NCBI RefSeq assembly: GCF_000829825.1 | Contig: NZ_JXSL01000030.1 | Location: 1,061,501 to 1,125,500, forward strand | Origin: Paramagnetospirillum magnetotacticum MS-1 | Lineage (GTDB): Bacteria; Pseudomonadota; Alphaproteobacteria; Rhodospirillales; Magnetospirillaceae | DNA length: 64,000 bases | Direction: 5' to 3' | In this document: positions 1 through 7,044 of the stretch, piece after piece | How positions within the stretch are numbered: the first letter of the stretch is position 1 | How the letters are laid out: each line of letters opens with the position of its first letter | Made by a program: the position numbers and the translations under genes | The notes under the pieces: model-generated | Told to the model about the DNA's origin: nothing | Databases searched by the model: none | The model's input: the letters and a program-made list of their open reading frames with translations, nothing else

Positions 1-272
1 AGTTCAATCCGGCCATGCCCGAGGACGGCAAGGCCGTGCTGAAGACCATCCTGGGCCGCCGTCTCGACTATCTCGACAAGGCTCTGGGCAAGGGGCCATT
101 CCTGATGGGCGAGCGCATCACCGTGGCGGATTTCTACCTGTTCACGGTGTTCTCGTGGCTGCCGCGCCTGAAAATCGACACGGCGGCCTGGCCCCATGTG
201 GCGGCTTTGTGCGAGCGTATCAGAACCCGTCCCGCCACCCAGGCGGTGCTGAAGGCCGAGGGGTTGGCGTAG
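1..272 (+). CDS. Glutathione S-transferase, C-terminal part (5' end outside window)
   Basis: Only the last roughly 90 codons are present; the reading frame is open from base 3 with no need for the internal ATG at 15, so the gene begins before the window. What is visible is the all-helical C-terminal domain of a cytosolic glutathione S-transferase: a KGPFLMGERITVADFYLF stretch matches the family's N-capping box / hydrophobic staple region (G-x-x-x-T-x-A-D), followed by a short tail with a PATQAVLKAEG ending. The family conjugates glutathione to electrophiles or acts in disulfide and peroxide chemistry; the subclass cannot be told without the thioredoxin-fold N-terminus. An imperfect hairpin just after the stop may terminate it. 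Confidence 0.85.
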   Translation, partial: FNPAMPEDGKAVLKTILGRRLDYLDKALGKGPFLMGERITVADFYLFTVFSWLPRLKIDTAAWPHVAALCERIRTRPATQAVLKAEGLA

Positions 273-309
273 GATTGAAATTTCCGGCTTTGGCGGAAAT
301 CAATCTTTC
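273..309 (+). terminator. Imperfect stem-loop after the GST gene
   Basis: Directly after the stop codon, bases 273-286 pair with 294-305 (one two-base bulge, 7-base loop), followed by a short T-rich stretch. It looks like a weak intrinsic terminator for the GST transcript. A second, perfect hairpin lies further on at 348-368. Confidence 0.4.
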
Positions 310-347
310 GTCTTGGCACCCTCGGGTTTGATTCCTGAGTCCGTGAA

Positions 348-368
348 TGGCCGGGCAATGCCCGGCCA
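348..368. repeat. Perfect 9-bp inverted repeat
   Basis: TGGCCGGGC, three-base loop AAT, GCCCGGCCA. It sits between the convergent GST and DUF4197 genes, about 55 bases beyond the end of the latter. There is no T-run on either side, so it is more likely an mRNA 3' stabiliser or Rho-assisted end than a classical terminator. Confidence 0.5.
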
Positions 369-423
369 GGACCAGGGACGGAGGTTTTTCAACCAGGAGC
401 GCTTAGCCGCCGCCCCGGAATCC

Positions 424-1212
424 TCAGCCGCCGAAGACCTTCTTGAGAAGATCGGTGGAGCGGCTGGCCGGGTTGGTGCGGATGGCGGCCTCTTCCTGGC
501 CGAGATATTTGAAGATGCCCGACAGCGCGTAATCGAGCACATGGTCGGTCAACATGGACGGGCCGGATTTCAGCGCATCGCCCACCATGGGCAGGGTCTG
601 GGCGGCTCCGGCCATGTTGGAATAGGACTGCACCGCACCTGATTGCGACACGGTATTGTCCACCACAGGGCGCATGGCGGTGCGCAGATCGGGGGTCATG
701 CTGCGCTTGAAGTACGAGGTGGCGGCGTCCTGGGGGCCGTTCAGGATGCCCCGGGCATCATCGAGCGTCATCTTCTGCACCGCGTCCCAGAAAATCTGCT
801 TGGCCTTGGGCGTGGCGGCCTCGGCGGCGCGGTTGAGCTTCAGTTCCAGATCGTCGGCCATCTGCGACTTGCCCACCAGGGCCAGGCCTTGGCGGACCTT
901 GGCCAGTGTGTCGGGCAGCGGAATATGGACCGCCGGATCGCTGTTGAAGCCGTCGGAGCGCCCCAATTGGCCGGTGACCTTGTCGGCGGCGACGCGCAGC
1001 GCCTCCTTGAGGCCCGAACCGATCTCCGAGGTGGACAGCGACGAGCCCGCCGTGGCGCCGGACGAAGCGGACGAGCCTCCCACCCGTTGTTCCAACTCCT
1101 GCTTGACCAGGCCCTTGCCCATATCCATCAGGCTGCCCTGGGCGAGGGCCGGGGAGGCGCAAAACATCACGGCCGCGGCAGTCATGCACGCGGTCTTGGC
1201 GAACGGGCTCAT
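424..1212 (-). CDS. Secreted DUF4197 family protein
   Basis: 262 residues. An N-terminal signal peptide (SPFAKTACMTAAAVMFC, then SPALAQ with a likely cleavage after ALA-Q) is followed by a low-complexity Ser/Ala linker near residues 45-60 and then a helical domain that I recognise as DUF4197 (key stretches: LKEALRVAADKV, IPLPDTLAKVRQGL, FWDAVQKMTLDDARGIL, YFKRSMTPDLR and a C-terminal DHVLDYALSGIFKYLGQEE). The family is periplasmic and common in Proteobacteria; its biochemical role is not known to me. The ATG start agrees with the signal peptide. The gene ends 2 bases before... the stop of the upstream phosphatase-like gene (1215) so both are probably one transcript. Confidence 0.85.
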   Translation of the reverse strand: MSPFAKTACMTAAAVMFCASPALAQGSLMDMGKGLVKQELEQRVGGSSASSGATAGSSLSTSEIGSGLKEALRVAADKVTGQLGRSDGFNSDPAVHIPLPDTLAKVRQGLALVGKSQMADDLELKLNRAAEAATPKAKQIFWDAVQKMTLDDARGILNGPQDAATSYFKRSMTPDLRTAMRPVVDNTVSQSGAVQSYSNMAGAAQTLPMVGDALKSGPSMLTDHVLDYALSGIFKYLGQEEAAIRTNPASRSTDLLKKVFGG

Positions 1213-1214
1213 TC

Positions 1215-2048
1215 TCAGGCCTCCAGAATTTGCAAGATGGTGCCGTCGGCACCGAAGCAGGCGGCGGTCAGGGTGCCCCCCTGGCCTGAACCGGAATCAA
1301 GGGTGGCGGAGAAGGGACCGAAGGTCGCGCCGCCCTTGCGGCGGTCGGCGCCGCGCACCACCAGTTTGAAGCCGGAATAAGGCTCGTCCAGACCGGCGAA
1401 CAGGCTGGAGCCCCACCAGAAGGCGTCCACCTGGGCCGAAAGCGGCCTTGTGGGATCGAGACCGGCATGGGTGAACAACAGCACGTTGTCGTCGGTGAAG
1501 GCGGCATGCTTCAGCACGCTCATCAGCGTGGTGTGGCCGTCGTAATTACGCATGGTCTGGCGCAACTGGCTGGTCCAGCGGGTCAGCGCCAGGATGCCCT
1601 CGCGGATGGCGTTGCTGCCCTCTTCCACCGAGCCGCCATAGGCGGCGATGGTGGGCGCGATGCCGTGATCGACCATCCAGCGCAGTACTTCCGCGGGATT
1701 GGGGGCGAACTGCAATTGCAGCAGCTTCTGCCACATCTCTTCCTGGGTGCCGCGCAGATAGACCACATCCTCGACCTCGACGCCGGGCTGGGCGATGAAG
1801 GAGCGGCGGAAGGTCAGCAATTCGTCGATGGTCTGCAGCACCGGGGCACCGCAGCCCAGGTAATCGCCGAGATAGACCAACTGGTCCCCCGGCCGCATTT
1901 CCTGGGCAAGGCGGGCATGAAGGGCGCACAGCCGGGCATGCTCGCCCCTGACGGCGGCGACGGCCCAGATACGGGCGCCGCCCCGCAAGGTGGCGAAGAC
2001 GTTGGAATCAGCCAGAGTCGTGGACGGCCGGTCGGCTTCGACGTTCAT
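1215..2048 (-). CDS. PPP-type metallophosphoesterase fold protein with degenerate active site
   Basis: 277 residues from the ATG at 2048 (an in-frame extension upstream has shadow-like composition). The protein follows the layout of bacterial PPP phosphatases, but the metal ligands are mostly gone. The GDxHG block reads AAVRG (residues 31-35), GDxVDRG reads GDYLGCG (61-67) and LRGNHEEM reads LRGTQEEM (98-105). Only the first Asp of the second block and the late THAG motif remain intact. The rest of the fold, including the WWG segment and the C-terminal region that covers the active site, is full length and has normal codon use. I therefore infer a maintained pseudoenzyme, perhaps a binding or scaffold protein, rather than an active phosphatase. 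The neighbours are CarD upstream and the DUF4197 gene downstream, all on the same strand. Confidence 0.7.
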   Translation of the reverse strand: MNVEADRPSTTLADSNVFATLRGGARIWAVAAVRGEHARLCALHARLAQEMRPGDQLVYLGDYLGCGAPVLQTIDELLTFRRSFIAQPGVEVEDVVYLRGTQEEMWQKLLQLQFAPNPAEVLRWMVDHGIAPTIAAYGGSVEEGSNAIREGILALTRWTSQLRQTMRNYDGHTTLMSVLKHAAFTDDNVLLFTHAGLDPTRPLSAQVDAFWWGSSLFAGLDEPYSGFKLVVRGADRRKGGATFGPFSATLDSGSGQGGTLTAACFGADGTILQILEA

Positions 2049-2103
2049 ATATCCGCTCGGGTTTTGCAACCGGACGACATGGTCGCAGTCACCGAGGCAA
2101 ACA

Positions 2104-2598
2104 TCAAGCCGCTTCGAGCAGGCCCTGCAGCTTCTCGGTCGCCGCCTGGGTGTCGATGCGCTCCACCGCCGCCAGTTCCGACGCCAGCCGTTCGAGCGCG
2201 GCCTCGTAAATCTGGCGCTCGGAATAGGACTGGTCGGGCTGGTTGGCATTGCGGTGCAGGTCGCGGACCACCTCGGCGATGGAAACGGGATCGCCGGAAT
2301 TGATCTTGGCCTCGTATTCCTGGGCGCGGCGGCTCCACATGGTGCGCTTGACCTTGGCGCGGCCCTTGAGGGTGGAGAGCGCGGTATCCATGACCGAGCG
2401 CGAAGACAGCTTGCGCAGGCCCGACTTCTGGGCCTTGGTCACCGGCACGCGCAGCGTCATGCGGTCGCGGTCGAAGGTAATGACGAACAATTGCAGCTTC
2501 ATGCCGCCGATTTCCTGGGTCTCAACGGCCACCACCTGGCCCACGCCGTGGGTGGGGTAAACCACATAGTCGCCCTGGGTGAAAGAAACGATCGTCAT
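2104..2598 (-). CDS. carD: CarD family transcriptional regulator
   Basis: 164 residues. The N-terminal RNA-polymerase-interacting domain is easily seen (FTQGDYVVYPTHGVGQV, residues 5-21), followed by the typical FVITFDRDRMTLRVPV strand and a helical C-terminal DNA-binding part (SRRAQEYEAKINSGD, SERQIYEAALERLASELA). CarD proteins bind the RNA polymerase beta subunit and stabilise open complexes at many promoters, including rRNA genes. I take the ATG at 2598 because it begins exactly at the family N-terminus; an in-frame ATG 20 codons upstream gives an unrelated extension. The gene has a long leader (see the promoter-like element at 2763-2797). Confidence 0.92.
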   Translation of the reverse strand: MTIVSFTQGDYVVYPTHGVGQVVAVETQEIGGMKLQLFVITFDRDRMTLRVPVTKAQKSGLRKLSSRSVMDTALSTLKGRAKVKRTMWSRRAQEYEAKINSGDPVSIAEVVRDLHRNANQPDQSYSERQIYEAALERLASELAAVERIDTQAATEKLQGLLEAA

Positions 2599-2762
2599 CT
2601 TCAACAATTCCCTCGACAGAAGGTCCGGATCCGGCAAAAGCGCCCGATACGCCCACACAGAGACGAAAGATGTTCGCCAGCCTCGCCCTTGACGGGCTGG
2701 TTCAAATCTCGCAGCTTGTCTTGGTGGGCGAACTCCCGCCCCGATGGCTTTGCCAATAAGGT

Positions 2763-2797
2763 GTCCGTCGGCACAGTTCGACGGACTTGCCCTTATA
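2763..2797 (-). promoter_or_regulatory. Candidate carD promoter -10 and palindrome at the transcript start
   Basis: Reading the minus strand, a TATAAG hexamer (2797-2792) is followed at once by a perfect 8-bp inverted repeat, GTCCGTCG with partner CGACGGAC (2763-2770 and 2779-2786, 8-base spacer). If TATAAG is the -10, transcription starts near 2786 and the palindrome covers about +1 to +23, either as an operator or as a 5'-end hairpin of the carD mRNA. The -35 region is poor. The leader to the carD ATG would be about 185 nt. Confidence 0.4.
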
Positions 2798-2842
2798 GCA
2801 CAGGCGCCTTCCGTGAAGAACAGGAAAATTCCCCAAAGGCCT

Positions 2843-2873
2843 GCGTTTGCGCCGTCTCTCCATGCGCAAACGC
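2843..2873. repeat. Perfect 10-bp palindrome overlapping the fdxA hairpin
   Basis: GCGTTTGCGC (2843-2852) and GCGCAAACGC (2864-2873) with an 11-base spacer. Its right arm shares three bases with the left arm of the hairpin at 2871-2905, so in RNA the two structures would compete. Function unknown; a protein-binding site is equally possible. Confidence 0.5.
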
Positions 2874-2905
2874 CGCGCCACGACCCTCTGGGTCTTGGCG
2901 CGGCG
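2871..2905 (-). terminator. Long hairpin after fdxA
   Basis: CGCCGCGCCA (2871-2880) pairs perfectly with TGGCGCGGCG (2896-2905), and inside it GACCC pairs with GGGTC around a TCT loop. The single C/T mismatch lies between. It starts 26 bases after the fdxA stop on the minus strand and is followed by only three T residues, so it is a plausible but T-poor intrinsic terminator. Confidence 0.55.
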
Positions 2906-2931
2906 CCCGCTACAATATCTTGCGAAGAGGA

Positions 2932-3261
2932 TCAGCGGCCCGGCTTGGGCGACAGCAGCTTGGCCTTGTCGGGCTTGCCCTTCCAGTCGTCGGCATCGGC
3001 GGGAGCATCGCCCTTGCGGGTGATGTTGGGCCATTCGCTGGAATACTGGCGATTGGTGTCGGTCCAGGCGGCGGCGGCGGGATCGGAATCCGGGAAAATG
3101 GCCTCGGCCGGGCATTCCGGCTCGCAGACGCCGCAGTCGATGCATTCGTCGGGGTTGATCACCAGGAAGTTCTCACCCTCGTAGAAGCAATCCACCGGGC
3201 AAACTTCGACGCAGTCCTGATACTTGCACTTGATGCAATTCTCGGTGACGACGTAAGCCAT
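2932..3261 (-). CDS. fdxA: Seven-iron ferredoxin FdxA
   Basis: 109 residues. The N-terminal half carries two cysteine clusters, [19 protein letters not shown] (from residue 8) and [13 protein letters not shown] (from about residue 38), which is the standard arrangement for one [3Fe-4S] and one [4Fe-4S] cluster in the FdxA family. The charged C-terminal tail (about residues 60-109: [20 protein letters not shown] and beyond) is the extension usual in alphaproteobacterial FdxA. It is a soluble low-potential electron carrier. The ATG at 3261 gives the canonical [14 protein letters not shown] start; the longer in-frame extension has no family support. The gene is monocistronic by the look of it, ending in a long hairpin. 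Confidence 0.95.
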   Translation of the reverse strand: MAYVVTENCIKCKYQDCVEVCPVDCFYEGENFLVINPDECIDCGVCEPECPAEAIFPDSDPAAAAWTDTNRQYSSEWPNITRKGDAPADADDWKGKPDKAKLLSPKPGR

Positions 3262-3387
3262 GTCGTTCTCCAATATCCCTTGAAACCGTGATGCGGCGGG
3301 CAAGGATTGCCTGCGGCGGAACAAAATCCGGCGGAAGCGATATCACAGTCACCCTCCAGGCTCAACCCTGGCGGGGCTAGGGTCATT

Positions 3388-4143
3388 TCACGGAACCGGA
3401 TTGCGCAGCCTGACCGGCGTCCGCTTGCCGCGCCGGGCAATGAGGTTGAGGATCTCGATCCCTAGGGAAAAGGCCATGGCGAAGTAGATATAGCCCTTGG
3501 GCATGTGGAAGCCCGTACCGTCGGCCACCAGGGTCGCGCCGATCAGCAGCAGGAAGGACAGCGCCAGCATCTTGATGGTGGGATGGCGCGCGATCAGGGC
3601 CGACAGCGGATTGGCGGACGCCACCATCACCACCGAGGCCAGGATGACGGCGGCCACCATCACCCACAGGTCGCGGGCCATGCCCACGGCGGTGATCACC
3701 GAGTCCAGAGAGAAGACGATGTCGAGAACGGCGATCTGGGCGATCACCGCCGCCAGGCCCGCCGAAGCCGTCGCCGCGCCATCGGACGGGGCATGCTGCT
3801 CCTCGCCTTCCAGGCTGCCGTGGATTTCGTGGGTGGCCTTGGCCACCAGGAAGGTGCCGCCGCCGATCAGGATGATGTCGCGCCAGCTGACCGGGTGATC
3901 CCAGACCATGAAGACCGGATCGACCAGCCCGACGATCCAGCTGAGCGAGGCCAGAAGTCCCAGGCGGGTCAGGACCGCGAAGGCCAGGCCGAGGCGCCGC
4001 CCCAGGGGACGCTGATGCTCGGGCAGGCGGTTGGAGATGATGGCCAGATAGACCAGATTGTCGATGCCCAGCACGATTTCGAGCAGCGCCAGGGTCGTCA
4101 GACTGATCCATATTTCGGGATCCGAGATCCAGGCCATGATCAT
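3388..4143 (-). CDS. TerC family integral membrane protein
   Basis: About 251 residues with seven or so hydrophobic segments. It shows the TerC hallmarks: an early LLEIVLGIDNLVYLAI segment with conserved Asp, and a later IAVLDIVFSLDSVITAVGM segment with a second acidic pair, consistent with metal-ion transport. TerC relatives take part in manganese export and metal loading of secreted proteins, or tellurite resistance in some species; which applies here is not visible. Three ATG codons occur in six codons (4149, 4143, 4137). The GAGG ribosome site ends directly before 4149, so 4143, with a 6-base gap, is the best start. The gene is divergent from the PAS-GGDEF-EAL gene. Confidence 0.85.
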   Translation of the reverse strand: MIMAWISDPEIWISLTTLALLEIVLGIDNLVYLAIISNRLPEHQRPLGRRLGLAFAVLTRLGLLASLSWIVGLVDPVFMVWDHPVSWRDIILIGGGTFLVAKATHEIHGSLEGEEQHAPSDGAATASAGLAAVIAQIAVLDIVFSLDSVITAVGMARDLWVMVAAVILASVVMVASANPLSALIARHPTIKMLALSFLLLIGATLVADGTGFHMPKGYIYFAMAFSLGIEILNLIARRGKRTPVRLRNPVP

Positions 4144-4250
4144 GATCATCCTCGAGATTGCTTGGACTGAAGGGAATGTACGGGATTCGGGCCGCGAGTC
4201 CACGCCCCGAACCCTTAATTCCGAGTAACCTTGGCCGAGGCATTTGGGTT

Positions 4251-4277
4251 TTGACCGCGGCCGAAACCCCCTATACC
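4251..4277 (+). promoter_or_regulatory. Candidate promoter of the PAS-GGDEF-EAL gene
   Basis: TTGACC (4251-4256) and TATACC (4272-4277) with a 15-base spacer, slightly short. A start site near 4284 would place the in-frame TTG at 4279 outside the mRNA, which supports the GTG at 4330 as the true translation start. Confidence 0.4.
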
Positions 4278-4329
4278 ATTGCGGCGAATACATGTTTTGC
4301 ATATTCCCGTCCGAAAAGAGGGACCTGGG

Positions 4330-6894
4330 GTGACGAAAAGCAAGGACTCGGCCCAAGATGGGGGTTTGGCCGATCGGGCGCCCTGCGCTCCGAGTGAGGC
4401 GCTGCCGCGCCTGGCCGAGGCCGAGGCGCGCCTGGACGGATTGACCGCCAACCTGCCCGGCTTCGCCTTCCAGCGCATTCTTTCCAGCGATGGGGCCATA
4501 CACTATCCCTGGTTCAGCGCCAGCATCCGGGCGGTGCTGGGCTTTGCCGCCGAGGCCATGGGCGTCAATTCCCAGGGCTGCCTGCATGCCGTCCATTGGG
4601 CCGACCGCGATGCCCATCTGGCCGAGATCCGCCGTTCCGCCGCGGATCTGGACACTTGCCGCGAGGAATTCCGCGCCATTACCGCCCATGGCGAGGTCCG
4701 CTGGCTGAAAGGCGCCGCCGAACCCCGGCGTCAGGAGGACGGTTCCGTCCTCTGGGACGGGGTGATGGTGGATGTCACCGACGGACGCCGCGCCGAGCTG
4801 CGCCTGGAAATGCTGATGGACCATGCCGGTGATTCGCTCATCGTGGTGGAAACCGACGGCACCATCGACAGCGTCAATGCCGCCGCCGAGGCCTTGTTCG
4901 GCTGGACCATGGCGGAGCTGGCGGGCCGCCCCTTCAACACCTTGCTGCCGCAATCGCTGCATCACGACGATCTGCTGGAATCCGCCGAGGTTTCGGCGGG
5001 CGGTATTGTGGGCGGCGGCGCGCGCGAACTCATGGGATTGCGCAAGGACGGCTCCACCTTCCCCCTGGAACTGTCCACCACCGAGGTCCGGCTGGAAGGC
5101 CAGCGCCTGTTCATCGGCATCGGCCGCGACATCACCGAGCGCAAATTGACCGAGGCGGCGCTGCGCGAATCCGAGGAAAGGCTGCGCGCCATCGCCGCCA
5201 ATGTCCCCGGCATGGTCTTTCAGCGAGAGCTGCGCCCCGATGGTAGTCTTTCCTTCTCCTATGTGAGCGAGGGCTGCCGCGCCATCTTAGGCCTGGGACC
5301 AGAACAGTTGATGGACAATCCGCAGTTGTTTCTGGCGCTGATTCCCGAGGACGAGCGGCAAAGCTTTTATGCCGGGCTGGGCCGCTCGGCCCGGACCATG
5401 GAGCCTTTCGACGAGGAAATGGCCGTCCCCGGAAGCGATGGCCGCCGCCGCTGGCTGCGCGGCCAGTCGCGCCCGACCCTGCGGGCCGGCGGCAATGTGG
5501 TCTGGGATGGGGTGATGCTGGACGTCACCGACAGCAAGCTGGCGGAACAGCGTCTGTCCTTCCTGGCCTATTTCGATCCCCTGACCCGGCTGCCCAACCG
5601 CACCGCCTTCCTGGAGCGCTTCGCCGCCGCCCGCGAAACCGCCGCCCGCGACCAGACCATGCTGGCCGTGGTCAGCGTCGGCCTCGATCGGCTGGGCATC
5701 ATCAACGCCACCATGGGCCACGGCATCGGTGATCAGGTGCTGATGGCGGCAGGCGATCTGCTGCGTGCCGCCCTGTCGCCCAACGACGTCATCGCTCGGA
5801 CTTCGGGCGACCGCTTCTTGGTGCTGATCACCGGGCTGGGCTCCAAGCGCGAGGCCATGGACGCCCTGGACCGCCTGCGGGGCTCGGCCCATGCCACGGT
5901 GGCTGCGGCCGGACAGGATTTCGATGTTTCCGCCGCCATGGGTGCGGCGCTCTATCCCCGAGACGGCGAGGATCCCGAGACCCTGATCAAGAACGCCGAT
6001 GCCGCCCTGCAATTGGCCAAGGCGCAGGGACCAGCCTCTTTTCAGATGTTCACCAAGGAAATCAGCGCGCGAGCCGCCAAGACCCTGTCGCTGCAGACCC
6101 GCCTGCGCCGCGCCATCGAGCATGGCGAGCTGACCGCCCATTACCAGCCCCAGGTGGACCTGGCGGGCGGTAATGTGGTGGGCATGGAGGCCCTGGTCCG
6201 CTGGAACAGTCCGGATCTGGGTATGGTCTCGCCCGTCGATTTCATCCCGGTGGCCGAGGAATCCGGCCTGATCGACGGCATCTGCGAATTCATGCTGTGG
6301 GAATGCACGCGCCAGAACAAGCAATGGCAGACCGAGGGATTGTCGGCCATCCCCGTGGCGGTCAACGTCTCGGGCCGGCAGTTCCAGTATGCCCGGCGCC
6401 TGCTGTCGGCCTGCGAGAGGGCCCTGGTGGATAACCATCTGGACAGCCGCTGGCTGGAAGTGGAACTGACCGAAAGCTCAGCCATGCGCGACGCCGACAA
6501 CGCCATCGTCGTGGTCAATCAGCTGAAGGAGATGGGCATCGCCTGCTCCATCGACGATTTCGGCACCGGCTATTCCTCGCTCTCGGTCCTGAAGCGTTTT
6601 CCCATCGCCAAGCTGAAGATCGACCGTTCCTTCGTTCTGGACGTCACCACCGACCCCAACGACGCCGCCATCGTCGACGCCATCATCGCCATGGCCAAGG
6701 CGCTGCGGCTCAAAGTGGTGGCCGAAGGCGTCGAGCATCAGGCGCATCTGGATTTCCTGCGCAATCTGGGATGCGACCAGATCCAGGGTTATTTCTTCAG
6801 CCGCCCACTGCCCGCCGAGGGCATGCGCGCCCTGCTGGCCGAGGGGCGGCGTCTGAAGATGCCGAATCCGGAGCGTCTTACCGTTGACGCTTAG
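4330..6894 (+). CDS. PAS-PAS-PAS-GGDEF-EAL cyclic-di-GMP phosphodiesterase
   Basis: 854 residues from a GTG preceded by GAGGG; an in-frame TTG at 4279 would add 17 residues but overlaps the likely promoter. Domains in order: three PAS sensors (about 30-155, 158-272, 280-402), GGDEF (about 415-570) and EAL (about 595-845). No transmembrane segment is seen, so it should sense a cytosolic signal or bound ligand. The GGDEF signature reads TSGDRF (491-496), so cyclase activity is unlikely. The EAL domain keeps EAL itself (620-622), the IDDFGTGYSS loop (742-), KIDRSFV and the late EGVE motif, so it should hydrolyse c-di-GMP. In such fusions a degenerate GGDEF often binds GTP to activate the EAL domain. 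A second c-di-GMP enzyme with an intact GGEEF lies at 24940-26007. Confidence 0.9.
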   Translation: MTKSKDSAQDGGLADRAPCAPSEALPRLAEAEARLDGLTANLPGFAFQRILSSDGAIHYPWFSASIRAVLGFAAEAMGVNSQGCLHAVHWADRDAHLAEIRRSAADLDTCREEFRAITAHGEVRWLKGAAEPRRQEDGSVLWDGVMVDVTDGRRAELRLEMLMDHAGDSLIVVETDGTIDSVNAAAEALFGWTMAELAGRPFNTLLPQSLHHDDLLESAEVSAGGIVGGGARELMGLRKDGSTFPLELSTTEVRLEGQRLFIGIGRDITERKLTEAALRESEERLRAIAANVPGMVFQRELRPDGSLSFSYVSEGCRAILGLGPEQLMDNPQLFLALIPEDERQSFYAGLGRSARTMEPFDEEMAVPGSDGRRRWLRGQSRPTLRAGGNVVWDGVMLDVTDSKLAEQRLSFLAYFDPLTRLPNRTAFLERFAAARETAARDQTMLAVVSVGLDRLGIINATMGHGIGDQVLMAAGDLLRAALSPNDVIARTSGDRFLVLITGLGSKREAMDALDRLRGSAHATVAAAGQDFDVSAAMGAALYPRDGEDPETLIKNADAALQLAKAQGPASFQMFTKEISARAAKTLSLQTRLRRAIEHGELTAHYQPQVDLAGGNVVGMEALVRWNSPDLGMVSPVDFIPVAEESGLIDGICEFMLWECTRQNKQWQTEGLSAIPVAVNVSGRQFQYARRLLSACERALVDNHLDSRWLEVELTESSAMRDADNAIVVVNQLKEMGIACSIDDFGTGYSSLSVLKRFPIAKLKIDRSFVLDVTTDPNDAAIVDAIIAMAKALRLKVVAEGVEHQAHLDFLRNLGCDQIQGYFFSRPLPAEGMRALLAEGRRLKMPNPERLTVDA

Positions 6895-7044
6895 ATCTTA
6901 GAAACGTCATAATTTCAGATAGATACGGCACACTACCTCGTGCATCTTATCAACGGCCAACATTGGCAGTTGACGGAATTGATCGTTTCGCCCTATTCAT
7001 TTCGGGTGGGTGAGGGCACCCGTTCCGACCGTCGAATCCGGGCC

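Larger units (their letters stand above)
2599..2931. other. 333-bp gene-free region between fdxA and carD
   Basis: No coding signal is seen on either strand. It holds, from the fdxA side: a long hairpin at 2871-2905, an overlapping palindrome at 2843-2873, and the candidate carD promoter with its own palindrome at 2763-2797. The remaining leader (2599-2760) shows no further structure that I can support. Confidence 0.6.

Noticed and set aside
4279-4329. TTG start for the PAS-GGDEF-EAL gene
   Set aside because: It coincides with the predicted -10 to +1 region and has no ribosome site, while the GTG at 4330 has one.
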